DNA of 64,000 bases from Rhodococcus sp. SGAir0479 (GCF_005484805.1 NZ_CP039432.1:1922001-1986000), one strand, 5' to 3'. Positions 1-8,209 are shown, numbered from the stretch's first letter. Numbers and translations are program-made. The notes: generated by a model from the letters alone, not told the origin.

Positions 1-1
1 G

Positions 2-172
2 GCCGACGTCGAGGCGGCCCGCGCCGCCGGGGCCGTCGGGGTGCTGGTTCCGACTGCCCGAACGCTCGGACGCGAAGTCGTGCGGGCGCGGGCCGCGGGC
101 GCGTTGGCCGACAATCTTGCCGCTGCCGTCGCGGTCATCGGCCTGGGCCGGGACGGGACCACCGACCGGTGA
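2..172 (+). CDS. HAD-family phosphatase, C-terminal fragment (5' end outside window)
   Basis: Only the last 56 codons are in the window. The stretch ADVEAARAAGAVGVLVPTAR resembles the C-terminal part of HAD-IIIA phosphatases such as the heptose 1,7-bisphosphate phosphatase/HisB-N group, where an acidic residue near an alternating small-residue strand follows the catalytic core. The catalytic DxD is not visible because the gene begins upstream. Its TGA overlaps the GTG of the next gene (GTGA, 4 bp), so the two are translationally coupled. A HAD phosphatase next to a GT9 enzyme fits a heptose or related sugar pathway, but this is inference from a fragment. Confidence 0.5.
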   Translation, partial: ADVEAARAAGAVGVLVPTARTLGREVVRARAAGALADNLAAAVAVIGLGRDGTTDR

Positions 173-1203
173 GGGGCGACCACACACTCGTCGTGCGCCA
201 GGACAACATCGGCGACGTCCTGCTGGCCGGTCCGTGCATCCGCGCCGCCGCCGCGGGTTCCGAACGGGTCACCGTCCTCGTCGGGCCCCGCGGCAGGGCG
301 GCCGCCGACCTGCTGCCCGGTGTCGACGAAGTGATCGAGTGGGAGGCGCCGTGGATCGACCCGCAACCGTCGTGGCCGGGGCAGGCAGCGGTCCTGGACG
401 TCGTCGATCGGATTCGGCGCCGCCGTATCGACCGTGCGCTGATCCTGACGTCGTTCCACCAGTCCCCCCTGCCGACCGCACTGGTGCTCCGGCTGGCCGG
501 GGTGCCGTGGATCGCGGCCATCTCCGAGGACTACCCGGGCGCCCTGCTGGACGTGCGGCACCGGCTCGATGCCGACATCCCCGAATCCGAACGCGCACTG
601 AGCCTCGCCCGCCGGGCCGGATTCGACCTGCCGCCCGGTGACGACGGCAGACTGCGGCTGCGCGCGGCGCTGCCCGACGTGTCCCGGCACATCGGCGCTC
701 CCCCGTACGTGGTCGTCCACCCCGGCGCGTCGGCACCTGCGCGCACGCCCTCACGGATGTGGTGGACGCGAGTGGTGGACGCGCTGGTGGACGGCGGGCA
801 CCGTGTGATCGTCACCGGTGGTGCCGACGAGACGGCGCTGACCCGCGCGGTCGCAGCCGACCACGCCGCCGACCTGGGCGGCCGGACCAGCCTGGCCGAG
901 CTCGCCGCCGTGCTCCGCGGCGCCTACGCCACCGTCGCGCCGAACACCGGCGCCGCCCACCTGTCCGCGGCCGTGGGGACGCCGGTGGCGTCACTGTTCG
1001 CTCCGCTCGTGCCCGTCGAGCGGTGGCAACCGTACGGGGTGCGATGCGTCGTGCTCGGAGACCAGCGGGCACCGTGCCGAGGGACGCGAGTTCGGGAGTG
1101 CCGGCTCGCCGCGCACCCGTGCCTCGACGCGATCGAGCCCGAGGAGGTGACCACCGCCGTCGAGACGCTGTCGACACCCGTCGGCCTGGGAAATCCGCGG
1201 TGA
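169..1203 (+). CDS. Glycosyltransferase family 9 (heptosyltransferase-like)
   Basis: 344 aa, the usual length for GT9 enzymes, which transfer heptose or a related sugar from an ADP-activated donor to a cell-envelope acceptor. The N-terminus has VVRQDNIGDVLLAGP (about residues 8-22), the GT9 opening motif. The C-terminal half carries VVVHPGASAPARTPSR and then VAPNTGAAHLSAAVGTPVASLFAP, the typical nucleotide-sugar-binding segment. The GTG start overlaps the stop of the HAD gene. Actinobacteria have no LPS, so the acceptor is unknown; a wall polysaccharide or glycolipid is possible. Family assignment is strong; donor and acceptor are inference. Confidence 0.85.
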   Translation: MRGDHTLVVRQDNIGDVLLAGPCIRAAAAGSERVTVLVGPRGRAAADLLPGVDEVIEWEAPWIDPQPSWPGQAAVLDVVDRIRRRRIDRALILTSFHQSPLPTALVLRLAGVPWIAAISEDYPGALLDVRHRLDADIPESERALSLARRAGFDLPPGDDGRLRLRAALPDVSRHIGAPPYVVVHPGASAPARTPSRMWWTRVVDALVDGGHRVIVTGGADETALTRAVAADHAADLGGRTSLAELAAVLRGAYATVAPNTGAAHLSAAVGTPVASLFAPLVPVERWQPYGVRCVVLGDQRAPCRGTRVRECRLAAHPCLDAIEPEEVTTAVETLSTPVGLGNPR

Positions 1204-1206
1204 CGA

Positions 1207-1232
1207 GTTTGGGAGCCACGAGGCGCGGGAAT
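1207..1232 (+). promoter_or_regulatory. Sigma-F-type promoter before rsbW-sigF
   Basis: GTTT at 1207-1210, 16-bp spacer, GGGAAT at 1227-1232, close to the mycobacterial sigma-F consensus GTTT-N15-17-GGGTAT. It sits 60 bp ahead of rsbW, in the place where usfX-sigF autoregulates in mycobacteria. Confidence 0.7.
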
Positions 1233-1291
1233 CTCTGGAACGTCGCAGCCGCTCCGACGGAGCCGTCAGACCGACTTCGAAGCGAGGAGTC

Positions 1292-1732
1292 ATGAGCGAA
1301 CTGTTCGCCTCCACCAGAAGACCTGAGGATTCCGGACCCGTGATCGAACTGCGAACGCCGGCCGAAGCGTCGCAGCTGGCGCCGATCCGGAGTGTGTCGG
1401 CGTCGTTGGCCGAGCAGTGCGACATGACGCTCGATCAGATCGCGGACTTGCGGCTGGCGGTCGACGAGGCGTGCAGCACGCTGTTCCGCATCGCGCTCCG
1501 CGACAGCGACATCGTGTGCAGGTTCCGGGTGTCGCCGCGCATGTTCCACTTCTCGGGCTGCGTGGCCACTACGGGCGAGGACGCCGACGGGCCCTACGAG
1601 CGCCGGTTCGGATGGCATGTCCTGCGAACCCTGACCGACGATCTGAAACTGCATCGCCACCACGGCAACGGGGACGGCAGACTGTCGACCGTCACCATCT
1701 CCTTCGCCGTGCGATGCGGGGACGTCACATGA
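1292..1732 (+). CDS. rsbW: Anti-sigma-F factor (RsbW/UsfX-like)
   Basis: 146 aa HATPase-type anti-sigma factor, expected to hold sigma-F inactive in the cytoplasm until an antagonist displaces it. The core ADLRLAVDEACSTLFRIALRD closely matches M. tuberculosis UsfX, and FGWHVLRTLTDDL is the second conserved block. The Asn of the usual ExxxN Mg-ATP box in RsbW/SpoIIAB kinases is absent (DEACSTL), as I recall for UsfX, so kinase activity is uncertain. ATG start is preceded by an AGCGAGGAG ribosome site. The stop overlaps the sigma-F start (ATGA). Upstream is a sigma-F-like promoter, suggesting autoregulation. Confidence 0.88.
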   Translation: MSELFASTRRPEDSGPVIELRTPAEASQLAPIRSVSASLAEQCDMTLDQIADLRLAVDEACSTLFRIALRDSDIVCRFRVSPRMFHFSGCVATTGEDADGPYERRFGWHVLRTLTDDLKLHRHHGNGDGRLSTVTISFAVRCGDVT

Positions 1733-2505
1733 CTCCCCGGACCACCGACCGTCCCGACGAATACAGTGATGTGAAACCGATGTTCGCGTCCCTGCGGGAA
1801 CTCGACGACGACGATCCCGCCCGCCGGCAGTTGCGGGGGGCGATCATCACGCGGTGCCTGCCGCTCGCCGAGCACATCGCACGCCGATTCGACCGGCGCG
1901 GTGAACCGTTCGACGACCTGGTGCAGGTGGCGAGCGTCGGCCTGGTCAATGCGGTGGACCGCTACGACGTGGACCGCGGATCCGACTTCCTGGCCTTCGC
2001 GGTCCCCACGATCATGGGCGAGGTCCGCCGCCACTTCCGCGACACCGGCTGGGCGGTGCGCGTACCGCGGCGACTGAAGGAACTGCATCTCGACATCACC
2101 AAGGCGTCGTCCACCCTCTCGCAACGGCTGGGGCGGTCCCCGACCACTCGCGAGATGGCCGCCGAGCTCGGCGTCGGCGAGGACGACGTCGCTCAGGGCC
2201 TGCAGGCAGCGAGCGGATATCAGACGCTGTCCGTGGATGCGGTCGTGGGCAGCTCCGAATCCGGTTCGACGCTGGGCGACCTGTTGGGCGACGACGACGC
2301 CGCACTCACGGGCGTCGAGGACCACGAAACGTTGCGCGTCATTCTCGAGGGACTACCGGCCCGAGAACGAACCGTCCTGTTGCTCCGCTTCTTCGGAAAC
2401 CAGACCCAGTCCCAGATCGCCTCGCGCATCGGTGTCTCCCAGATGCACGTCTCCCGGATCCTGTCGGACACCCTCGCCCGGCTGCGCGAACAGTCAGAGG
2501 ACTGA
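1729..2505 (+). CDS. sigF: RNA polymerase sigma factor SigF (sigma-B/F/G group 3)
   Basis: 258 aa. Regions 2, 3 and 4 are present: FDDLVQVASVGLVNAVDRYD (core-binding region 2.2 and start of -10 recognition), FAVPTIMGEVRRHFRDTGW (region 2.4), VPRRLKELHLDI plus LGRSPTTREMAAELG (region 3), and SQIASRIGVSQMHVSRIL (region 4 helix-turn-helix). These closely follow M. tuberculosis SigF. I chose the ATG at 1729 because it forms the ATGA overlap with rsbW; longer upstream extensions read through rsbW in another frame. It directs the general stress/stationary-phase regulon. Many genes nearby have matching promoters. Confidence 0.95.
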   Translation: MTPRTTDRPDEYSDVKPMFASLRELDDDDPARRQLRGAIITRCLPLAEHIARRFDRRGEPFDDLVQVASVGLVNAVDRYDVDRGSDFLAFAVPTIMGEVRRHFRDTGWAVRVPRRLKELHLDITKASSTLSQRLGRSPTTREMAAELGVGEDDVAQGLQAASGYQTLSVDAVVGSSESGSTLGDLLGDDDAALTGVEDHETLRVILEGLPARERTVLLLRFFGNQTQSQIASRIGVSQMHVSRILSDTLARLREQSED

Positions 2506-2783
2506 GGCCCTCGCCGACCCTCGCCGGGATTCGAGCCCCTCTTTGTCCCAGTCCGACGCTCGGACCGTCCCGATCCGGAGCACCCGCTGAGCTGCCGCGG
2601 AGCCGCCGGCCCCCGCGCCCGGCCTGTACACGAGGACCAGTCGGTGTTAGAAACGAGAGAGGTTGAGCACACAGCCTGTCGCCCAACAGGCAAGGGAGCG
2701 TTCTCGGCCGCGACCGACAGCGCCGCTCCCAGCGCTCCGGACGCGACACCGTCGAATTCGTTCGCAACGGATGGAGGCACGGC

Positions 2784-3251
2784 GTGCCCGAACTCCTCAT
2801 CTCGGCAAGAAGCACCATTCGCACCGCGGCGGCGGCCGCCCCTACCGGCTCACCGGTGCCCCTGAACGACACCACCGCCCTGGTGGTGGACCTCGCGGAA
2901 GACCTCGACATGGCCACGGTCGACCGCTTCCGCCGTGTGTACCGGATGCTGTTCGACCAGGCCACGGCCCGCGGTCTGACCGCCGGAGATCTCGTCGTTC
3001 TCGACCTCTCCCGCGTCGGCTTCGTCAGCGTGGACGGCACCGCCGCCCTCGTCGAGGCCAAGGACCTCGCCGATACACGGGGCATCGACTTCACCCTGGT
3101 CACCTGCAGTCGCGGCGTCGACCACGCTCTCGCCGCCACCGGCATGCTCCGGCTCTTCCGTTGCTACCCCTCCGTGGAGTCCGCGCGGGCATGCGAGTGC
3201 CGTGCGGCCGATCTCCGCGGCGCCGATCTCGGTCACCCGGTAGGCCCCTGA
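2784..3251 (+). CDS. STAS-domain anti-sigma factor antagonist
   Basis: 155 aa with one STAS domain from about residue 30: LVVDLAEDLDMATVDRF, then VVLDLSRVGFVSVDGTAALVEA, where the Ser/Thr of the SVDGT loop is in the place of the phosphorylated serine of SpoIIAA/RsbV. The C-terminus carries a Cys pair (CEC) and a pentapeptide-like tail (ADLRGADL). GTG start at 2784 follows a GGAGG at 2773-2777. Lying 278 bp after sigF, it is a good candidate for the partner that releases sigma-F from the anti-sigma factor; that pairing is inferred. The 2506-2783 gap shows no other feature I can support. Confidence 0.82.
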   Translation: MPELLISARSTIRTAAAAAPTGSPVPLNDTTALVVDLAEDLDMATVDRFRRVYRMLFDQATARGLTAGDLVVLDLSRVGFVSVDGTAALVEAKDLADTRGIDFTLVTCSRGVDHALAATGMLRLFRCYPSVESARACECRAADLRGADLGHPVGP

Positions 3252-3397
3252 GAACTCTGGACGGTCGAGTGTGAGACCGCGGCGATTGCGCTGCGGCGTA
3301 TTGCTTTTCGCATGGAATGGCCGCCCCACCCGCTCTCGGAACCGAGACGACCGAACGGTGCCCAGCCGTGCCCGGCACGAGGAGGTATAACCGAGAA

Positions 3398-3883
3398 ATG
3401 GCGACAGCGGACAACGGCGACGACACGTCGGCACTGGCAGAGAAAATTTCCGAACTCGCGGGGGAGACGGGGCGCACCGTCGCCACGGCGGAGTCACTCA
3501 CCGGCGGGCACATCTCGTGCCAACTGGGCGCGGCACCCAATTCCTCCGAGTGGTATCGCGGCAGCATCGTCGCGTATTCCAGCGAGGTGAAGCACCAACT
3601 GCTGGAGGTCCCCGAGGGCCCGGTGGTCTCCGAACCCAGCGCACGCAACATGGCGTCGACCACCGCCCGGCTTCTCGGGGCGGACACCGTCATCGCCGTG
3701 ACCGGCGCGGGCGGACCGGATCCTCAGGACGGCGAGGACCCCGGCACAGTCTGGTTCGCGTTGTTCGATCGCGGCCGGGTCACCGCCGAGAAGGTGACGT
3801 TCGCGGGCGATCCGCCCGAGGTCGTCGAGCAGACCGCCCGCCGTGCGCTCGAGCTACTCGCAGAGAGCATCGCCGCGCAGTGA
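3398..3883 (+). CDS. CinA C-terminal-domain protein (nicotinamide-nucleotide amidase-like)
   Basis: 161 aa, equal to the stand-alone CinA C-terminal domain (PncC), which deamidates NMN to nicotinate mononucleotide in NAD recycling. Motifs: VATAESLTGGHISCQLG near the N-terminus with the catalytic Ser, YRGSIVAYSSEVKHQLL, and TVIAVTGAGGPDPQDG with the family GxAGP signature in a slightly altered form (GAGGP). The ATG at 3398 is preceded by GAGGAGG about 12 bp upstream; a longer in-frame start at 3317 would add residues not found in the family. It converges with the alcohol dehydrogenase across a strong hairpin. Confidence 0.82.
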   Translation: MATADNGDDTSALAEKISELAGETGRTVATAESLTGGHISCQLGAAPNSSEWYRGSIVAYSSEVKHQLLEVPEGPVVSEPSARNMASTTARLLGADTVIAVTGAGGPDPQDGEDPGTVWFALFDRGRVTAEKVTFAGDPPEVVEQTARRALELLAESIAAQ

Positions 3884-3890
3884 CCCGCGT

Positions 3891-3923
3891 CCCGGGCGGC
3901 ACCGGCACGCGGTGCCGCCCGGG
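3891..3923. terminator. Bidirectional hairpin terminator
   Basis: Perfect 14-bp stem (CCCGGGCGGCACCG at 3891-3904 with its complement at 3910-3923) and a 5-nt loop, placed between the convergent cinA-like and alcohol dehydrogenase genes. No strong T run, as is common in high-GC actinobacteria. Confidence 0.65.
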
Positions 3924-3929
3924 GTCATA

Positions 3930-5114
3930 TCAGGTCCAGGGCTCGAGCAGCACCTTGACTGCGCCGTCCTGCTTCTTCTGGAACATGTCGTAGGCACGCG
4001 GTGCGTCGGCCAGCGGAAGCCGGTGGGTGGCGAAGCTGTCGACGCCGAGCGGATCGTCGTCCGTCAGCAGCGGGAGGATGTCGTCGACCCAGCGCTTGAC
4101 GTTCGCCTGCCCCATCCGCAGCTGAATCTGCTTGTCGAACATCTTGAACATGGGCAGCGGGTCCATCGCGCCGCCGTACACACCGACGATCGAGACGGTG
4201 CCGCCACGGCGCACGATGTCGATCGCGGCCTCGAGCGCTGCCAGACGGTCGATCCCCGCGTGGGTGAACAGCGGGCCGGCCACGGCGTCCGGCATGAACG
4301 ACGTCGCCTGCTGCACGAGTTTCGCGCCCGGCGATCCGTGCGCCTCCATCCCGACCGCATCGATCACGGCATCCGTTCCGTGCCCGAACGTCATGTCCCG
4401 GATCACGGCGCCGATGTCGTCGTGCTCGCGTAGATCCAGAACCTCGATCCCCCGGTCCCGCACCCGCGCGAGACGCTCGGGCACCCGATCGACCCCGATC
4501 ACACGGACGCCGCGGTGCGCGGCGATCCGCGCGGCCATGTCCCCGATCGGCCCGAGGCCGAGCACCGTCAGCGAGTCACCCTCGCGGACGCCGGCGTACT
4601 CGACCGCCTGCCACGCGGTCGGCAGTACATCGGACAGATACACGAACCGGTCGTCGGACGGCCCGTCGGGGACCTTGATGTGGGTGTACTGCGCCTGCGG
4701 CACGCGCAGGTACTGGGCCTGGGCGCCGGGAATGCTGCCGTAGAGCTTGGAGTAGCCGAAGAGGGCGGCACCCGTCCCTTCGGACCGAACCTGCGTCGTC
4801 TCGCACTGCGTCTGCAGACCACCGTGGCACATCGGACAGTGGCCACACGAAATCTGGAACGGGATCACCACCCGGTCGCCGACTGCGAGGTCGCCGGTGT
4901 CGCTACCGACCTCGCGAACGATCCCCATGGGCTCGTGCCCCAGGATGTCGCCGGCGTTCATGAACGGTGAAAGCAGCTCGTACAGATGCAGATCCGAACC
5001 GCAGATATTGGTGGTCGTCACCTCGATGATCGCGTCTTTCGGATCCTCGATCACCGGGTCCGGGACCGTGTCCACACTGACATTTCGCTTACCCTGCCAC
5101 GTCACCGCTTTCAC
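3930..5114 (-). CDS. Zinc-dependent alcohol dehydrogenase (glutathione-independent formaldehyde dehydrogenase-like)
   Basis: 394 aa MDR-superfamily dehydrogenase. Zinc-site motifs: NICGSDLHLYE (catalytic Cys), GHEPMGIVREVG, and the structural-zinc region CGHCPMCHGGLQTQC with four cysteines. The nucleotide-binding loop is VLGLGPIGDMAARIAAHRG. The long insert after the zinc region resembles the FDH-like branch that acts on aldehydes or alcohols using NAD. GTG start at 5114 follows an AGGAGG; the extra 55 residues upstream are not family-like. A perfect GTTT-N16-GGGTAG promoter lies 38-63 bp upstream, so it is probably stress induced. Substrate unknown. Confidence 0.88.
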   Translation of the reverse strand: MKAVTWQGKRNVSVDTVPDPVIEDPKDAIIEVTTTNICGSDLHLYELLSPFMNAGDILGHEPMGIVREVGSDTGDLAVGDRVVIPFQISCGHCPMCHGGLQTQCETTQVRSEGTGAALFGYSKLYGSIPGAQAQYLRVPQAQYTHIKVPDGPSDDRFVYLSDVLPTAWQAVEYAGVREGDSLTVLGLGPIGDMAARIAAHRGVRVIGVDRVPERLARVRDRGIEVLDLREHDDIGAVIRDMTFGHGTDAVIDAVGMEAHGSPGAKLVQQATSFMPDAVAGPLFTHAGIDRLAALEAAIDIVRRGGTVSIVGVYGGAMDPLPMFKMFDKQIQLRMGQANVKRWVDDILPLLTDDDPLGVDSFATHRLPLADAPRAYDMFQKKQDGAVKVLLEPWT

Positions 5115-5151
5115 AACTGCCTCCTGATCGTATGGCGCTTTGTCTCGACAC

Positions 5152-5177
5152 CTACCCGGCCAGCACCCGCTGCAAAC
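5152..5177 (-). promoter_or_regulatory. Sigma-F-type promoter before alcohol dehydrogenase
   Basis: On the minus strand, GTTT (5177-5174), 16-bp spacer, GGGTAG (5157-5152). Perfect -35 and spacing; five of six -10 bases match. Confidence 0.7.
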
Positions 5178-5350
5178 GTCCCGCGCCTGCCACCGACGGA
5201 TCTCCTCTCCCCGGGCTCGCGGGCCTCTCATCGGCGGTCTTTCACGGTTCCGTGCAAGAACGATGGACGTGGACGACAATCGACATCACACGCCAAGGGC
5301 CGCGCCGGTCCTCGGCGCGGAGGAATCGAATTCGACACCGGGGAGGCCCG

Positions 5351-5635
5351 ATGAACAGCAACGATCCTCGCGACCTCGCACACACCACCCGGGAGCACCC
5401 GGGCGAGGCCATCGAAGATGCACGGAATTGGCCCGGCTACGCCCTCATCGGCGTCGCCATCGTCGCGCTGGGCCTGACACTGGTCGCGGCCGGCTACGGA
5501 TTCGCGGGTTGGGCCTGGATCGCCGGAATCATCTGCGTGGCCGGCCTGCTGGGCGGTACGTTGCTCGTACTCGCCGAGCATCGCCGCATCAAACGACTCG
5601 AGAACAAGTCGCTCAGCGAACCCATGGGGCACTGA
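5351..5635 (+). CDS. Small two-helix membrane protein
   Basis: 94 aa. Two hydrophobic segments are visible: ALIGVAIVALGLTLVAAGY (about 36-54) and WIAGIICVAGLLGGTLLVL (about 58-77), followed by a basic cytoplasmic tail RRIKRLENKS. The N-terminus is polar and acidic. The ATG at 5351 has a GGGAGG 4 bp upstream. I do not recognise the family; such proteins are common in actinobacterial stress loci. It stands alone between the dehydrogenase and the CsbD-like gene, without a clear sigma-F site of its own. Confidence 0.7.
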   Translation: MNSNDPRDLAHTTREHPGEAIEDARNWPGYALIGVAIVALGLTLVAAGYGFAGWAWIAGIICVAGLLGGTLLVLAEHRRIKRLENKSLSEPMGH

Positions 5636-5704
5636 CCTCGATTCGCTACTCGGACGTCGTCGGCCCGGTCGTGGTGACGACGAGCGTCCGATGCCTGTCC
5701 ACAC

Positions 5705-5730
5705 GATTGTCCGAAGGATTGTTCGGGTAA
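5705..5730 (+). promoter_or_regulatory. Sigma-F-type promoter before csbD-like gene
   Basis: GATT (5705-5708), 16-bp spacer, GGGTAA (5725-5730), 40 bp before the CsbD-like start. -35 has one mismatch to GTTT, -10 one mismatch to GGGTAT. Confidence 0.6.
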
Positions 5731-5770
5731 TCGTCAACACATTCGAGATCTGCAGAAGGGACACCGTGCC

Positions 5771-6016
5771 ATGTCGGACAAGGACAATTCGGGCCCCGCG
5801 GAGGCCGTCAAGGGCGTCGTGGAAGGCGTGAAGGGCAAGGCCAAGGAGGCTGCCGGCGCCGTCACCGGCCAGGACGATCTCGTACGCGAGGGCAAGGCTC
5901 AGCAGGACAAGGCCGACGCCCAGCGAGAGGCCGCCCAGAAGGAGGCCGAGGCCGAGAAGGCACGCGGCGAAGCGGCTGCGAACGAGGCCCGCCAGCGGGC
6001 CGAGCAGGACAGCTAG
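5771..6016 (+). CDS. CsbD-family stress protein
   Basis: 81 aa, highly charged and Ala/Lys/Glu rich. The N-terminal half (AVKGVVEGVKGKAKEAAGAV) is the CsbD pattern of small helical general-stress proteins; CsbD itself is sigma-B controlled in Bacillus. The C-terminal half is a single long amphipathic helix of QREAAQKEAEAEKARGEA type, longer than classic CsbD and reminiscent of LEA-type proteins. Function is unproven, possibly protein or membrane protection in desiccation. A sigma-F-like promoter lies just upstream. The methyltransferase gene starts 4 bp after its stop, so they are probably co-transcribed. Confidence 0.82.
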   Translation: MSDKDNSGPAEAVKGVVEGVKGKAKEAAGAVTGQDDLVREGKAQQDKADAQREAAQKEAEAEKARGEAAANEARQRAEQDS

Positions 6017-6020
6017 GGCG

Positions 6021-6743
6021 ATGGCCGCGGACATGACGATCCGGGGAACAGGCGCGCCCACCAGTGGGGCCGTCCCGGCGGAGCCCAGATTCTGGCGACT
6101 GCCCGGCGTCTATCCCCCGCAGGAGGACACCCGCCTCCTGGCCCAGACGTTGAACGCGGAACCCATCGACGCCGGGACCCGAGTTCTCGACATCGGCGCA
6201 GGAACGGGATTCCTGTCCGTCACAGCCGCATTGGCAGGGTCCCGCAACGTGACGGCAGTCGATGTCGGTAGGCGTGCGCTGTTGAACACGAGACTGAACG
6301 CGACGCTCAACGGAGTACGCGTGCGCACGGTGCGTGGCGATCTCACCACCACCTTCGCGGAGGACGACTTCGATCTCGTCGTCTCCAACCCGCCTTACGT
6401 GCCGGCCGCCGACGACGCGCTCCCGACCACCGGTCTTGCACGATGCTGGGACGCGGGCCGGGACGGACGCGCGTACCTGGACCGCATCTGCCGAGACGTA
6501 CCCGGCAGGCTGGCTCCCGGTGGTGTCCTTCTCCTTCTGCAGTCGGCGCTGTGCGGCGTCGAGGAGACCCGGAGCGAGTTGGAGGGCCGCGGCCTCTCGG
6601 TGGAGGTCGTGTCCACCGCGCTCATCCCGTTCGGACCGGTTCTCACCGAACGTGCCCCGCTCTTCCGGGAACGGGGTCTGCTCGGCCCCGACGAGCAGCA
6701 CGAGAAGCTGGTCGTCTTCCGGGCGGTCAATCAGGCGGCGTGA
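6021..6743 (+). CDS. HemK/PrmC-like N5-glutamine methyltransferase (HemK2 type)
   Basis: 240 aa class I SAM-dependent methyltransferase. The SAM-binding motif DIGAGTG is at residues 57-63 and the catalytic NPPY at 123-126, the signature of enzymes that methylate amide nitrogens such as glutamine in release factors. It lacks the N-terminal helical domain of true PrmC, and the PPQEDT (about 32-37) resembles the short HemK2/Mtq2 group. The real substrate in bacteria is unknown. It follows the CsbD-like gene by 4 bp and ends before a perfect 14-bp hairpin. Family call is firm; target is inference. Confidence 0.82.
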   Translation: MAADMTIRGTGAPTSGAVPAEPRFWRLPGVYPPQEDTRLLAQTLNAEPIDAGTRVLDIGAGTGFLSVTAALAGSRNVTAVDVGRRALLNTRLNATLNGVRVRTVRGDLTTTFAEDDFDLVVSNPPYVPAADDALPTTGLARCWDAGRDGRAYLDRICRDVPGRLAPGGVLLLLQSALCGVEETRSELEGRGLSVEVVSTALIPFGPVLTERAPLFRERGLLGPDEQHEKLVVFRAVNQAA

Positions 6744-6773
6744 CCGAGCCGCCGCAGTAGCGGAGAAACCCCG

Positions 6774-6807
6774 AAGAGTCGGCGAGCACTTGCGCTCGCC
6801 GACTCTT
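6774..6807 (+). terminator. Rho-independent-type hairpin after the methyltransferase gene
   Basis: Perfect 14-bp inverted repeat AAGAGTCGGCGAGC (6774-6787) with its complement at 6794-6807, 6-nt loop, followed by TCC. It closes the csbD-methyltransferase transcript. Confidence 0.7.
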
Positions 6808-6898
6808 TCCGGCACAGGTCTCTCCCGGGTGGCTGACGATGCGCAGTAAATCCGACGACGGATGAGTAGGAACGGCCGTCACGGGGAACTCCCCCTCC

Positions 6899-7339
6899 GT
6901 GGCAGATGTCAGTGACGGCGCAGTTCCGGCCGGGGTGCTGGGTGGCCGCCTCCTCGAACTCTTCGGCGAGGAGCGGTTCGCCGAACTCGCGGGCGAACTC
7001 AGCGATGTCGTCGGACGACCCCATCCTCCCCGCCCCATGTACTCCGACGTGGTCGAGTGGATTCTGTTCTCCATCCTCGTGGTCGCGGAGGAGCGGATGG
7101 GTCGCCTCGCCGAGAACGAGACGTTCGTGGTCGGGGTCCACACGTCCGACGGCGAACCGGTGGAGACGGAGTCGCTCTCGGCTCCGCTGTCGACGATCGT
7201 GCGGTGCGTGGAGGCCCTGTTCGACGCCGACTTCGACGAACTGTCCGCCCTCCTCGACGACGCCGAGCACATGGACCGGGAGTCACGCCTGGAAATCATT
7301 CTGGCGGCGTTGTCCTGGCTCGACAGCACCCTCGCGTGA
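6899..7339 (+). CDS. Conserved hypothetical acidic protein
   Basis: 146 aa, not recognised. It is strongly acidic and appears helical, with a hydrophobic stretch VVEWILFSILVVAEERMG near residues 51-68 and an acidic C-terminal half (DADFDELSALLDDAEHMD). No signal peptide, metal motif or known domain is visible. The GTG at 6899 has only a weak GGGGA about 11 bp upstream, so the start is uncertain. Codon use is the high-GC third-position pattern of its neighbours, which supports a real gene. The DsbA-like gene follows after 130 bp. Confidence 0.6.
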   Translation: MADVSDGAVPAGVLGGRLLELFGEERFAELAGELSDVVGRPHPPRPMYSDVVEWILFSILVVAEERMGRLAENETFVVGVHTSDGEPVETESLSAPLSTIVRCVEALFDADFDELSALLDDAEHMDRESRLEIILAALSWLDSTLA

Positions 7340-7402
7340 CGTCGAACGACACGCGCGAGCGCCGATCGGAAGACGACGACGCCGACGGCGGCGGTTGGGC
7401 GG

Positions 7403-7428
7403 CGGAAGCGGCGGGTACTTCTTCACGA
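7403..7428 (+). promoter_or_regulatory. Possible sigma-F-type promoter before DsbA-like gene
   Basis: GGTT (7403-7406), 16 bp, GGGTAC (7423-7428), 41 bp before the GTG. -10 is good; -35 has two mismatches to GTTT. Confidence 0.4.
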
Positions 7429-7469
7429 AGTTCGAGTGTTCTGCGGGACCACGAGAAGGAGAGTGCGCT

Positions 7470-8147
7470 GTGATCGACGTCCGCCCCGGCACGATCGTCG
7501 TCTACACGGATGTGGTGTGTGGCTGGTCGACTGTTGCGTTGTATCGCTTCTTCCGCGAACGGGAGAAGGCAGGGCTCACCGAATCGCTTTACGTCGACCA
7601 TCGGCTGTTCCCGCTCGAGGACGTCAACCGCTTCCCCATCCCGAAACGCTTCCTCGAAGCGGAGATCGCGCCCCTCGGAGCCTGCGAGCCGGACTTCGGA
7701 TGGAAGCCGTGGCAGGAGGATCCGTCGACGTGGCCCGGAACATCGCTCCCTGCGAACGAAGCCGTCCACGCTGCTGCCCGGCAGTCGCCGCGGGCGGCGG
7801 AGGAACTGGACATGGCGATCCGGCAGGCCTTCTTCCGGGACTCCCGCCCCATCCATCTGCAGTACGAACTGTGCGACATCGCCGCCGGCTGCCCCAGTGT
7901 CGATGTCGACGCCCTGGCGGAGATGCTCGACGCGGGCACCGCGCGCGAGGCGATGATGCGCGACTACCGCACCAACGTGGGTCGGGTGCAGGGCAGCCCC
8001 CACTTCTTCCTCGCCGACGGCTCCGACGTGCACAACCCAGGCATATCACTGCACTGGGTGGGCGACCCCGGCGCCGGCTTCCCGGTGATCGACGCCGACG
8101 ATCCGTCCGCGATGGCCGATCTCGTACGGCGCGCTGCCGACAGTTAG
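7470..8147 (+). CDS. DsbA-family thioredoxin-fold oxidoreductase
   Basis: 225 aa. The thioredoxin-fold start VVYTDVVCGWSTVALYRF (about 10-27) places a lone Cys where DsbA/FrnE proteins have CxxC, giving CGWS. The long helical insertion follows, and GSPHFFLADG near residues 175-184 supplies the cis-Pro loop. With one cysteine it resembles the FrnE/2-hydroxychromene-2-carboxylate isomerase branch, so it may act in glutathione- or mycothiol-dependent chemistry rather than disulfide formation. No signal peptide, hence cytoplasmic. The GTG at 7470 is preceded by AAGGAG (7456-7461). Confidence 0.75.
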   Translation: MIDVRPGTIVVYTDVVCGWSTVALYRFFREREKAGLTESLYVDHRLFPLEDVNRFPIPKRFLEAEIAPLGACEPDFGWKPWQEDPSTWPGTSLPANEAVHAAARQSPRAAEELDMAIRQAFFRDSRPIHLQYELCDIAAGCPSVDVDALAEMLDAGTAREAMMRDYRTNVGRVQGSPHFFLADGSDVHNPGISLHWVGDPGAGFPVIDADDPSAMADLVRRAADS

Positions 8148-8209
8148 GGACCGACACCGCCGCCTGTCCCCCGCCGCGGTGAACCACGACCGGTCTTCGT
8201 CGTCGAGGG

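Noticed and set aside
812-1663. Minus-strand frame of 283 codons across GT9 and rsbW
   Set aside because: Antisense shadow; GT9 and UsfX motifs on the plus strand are unambiguous.
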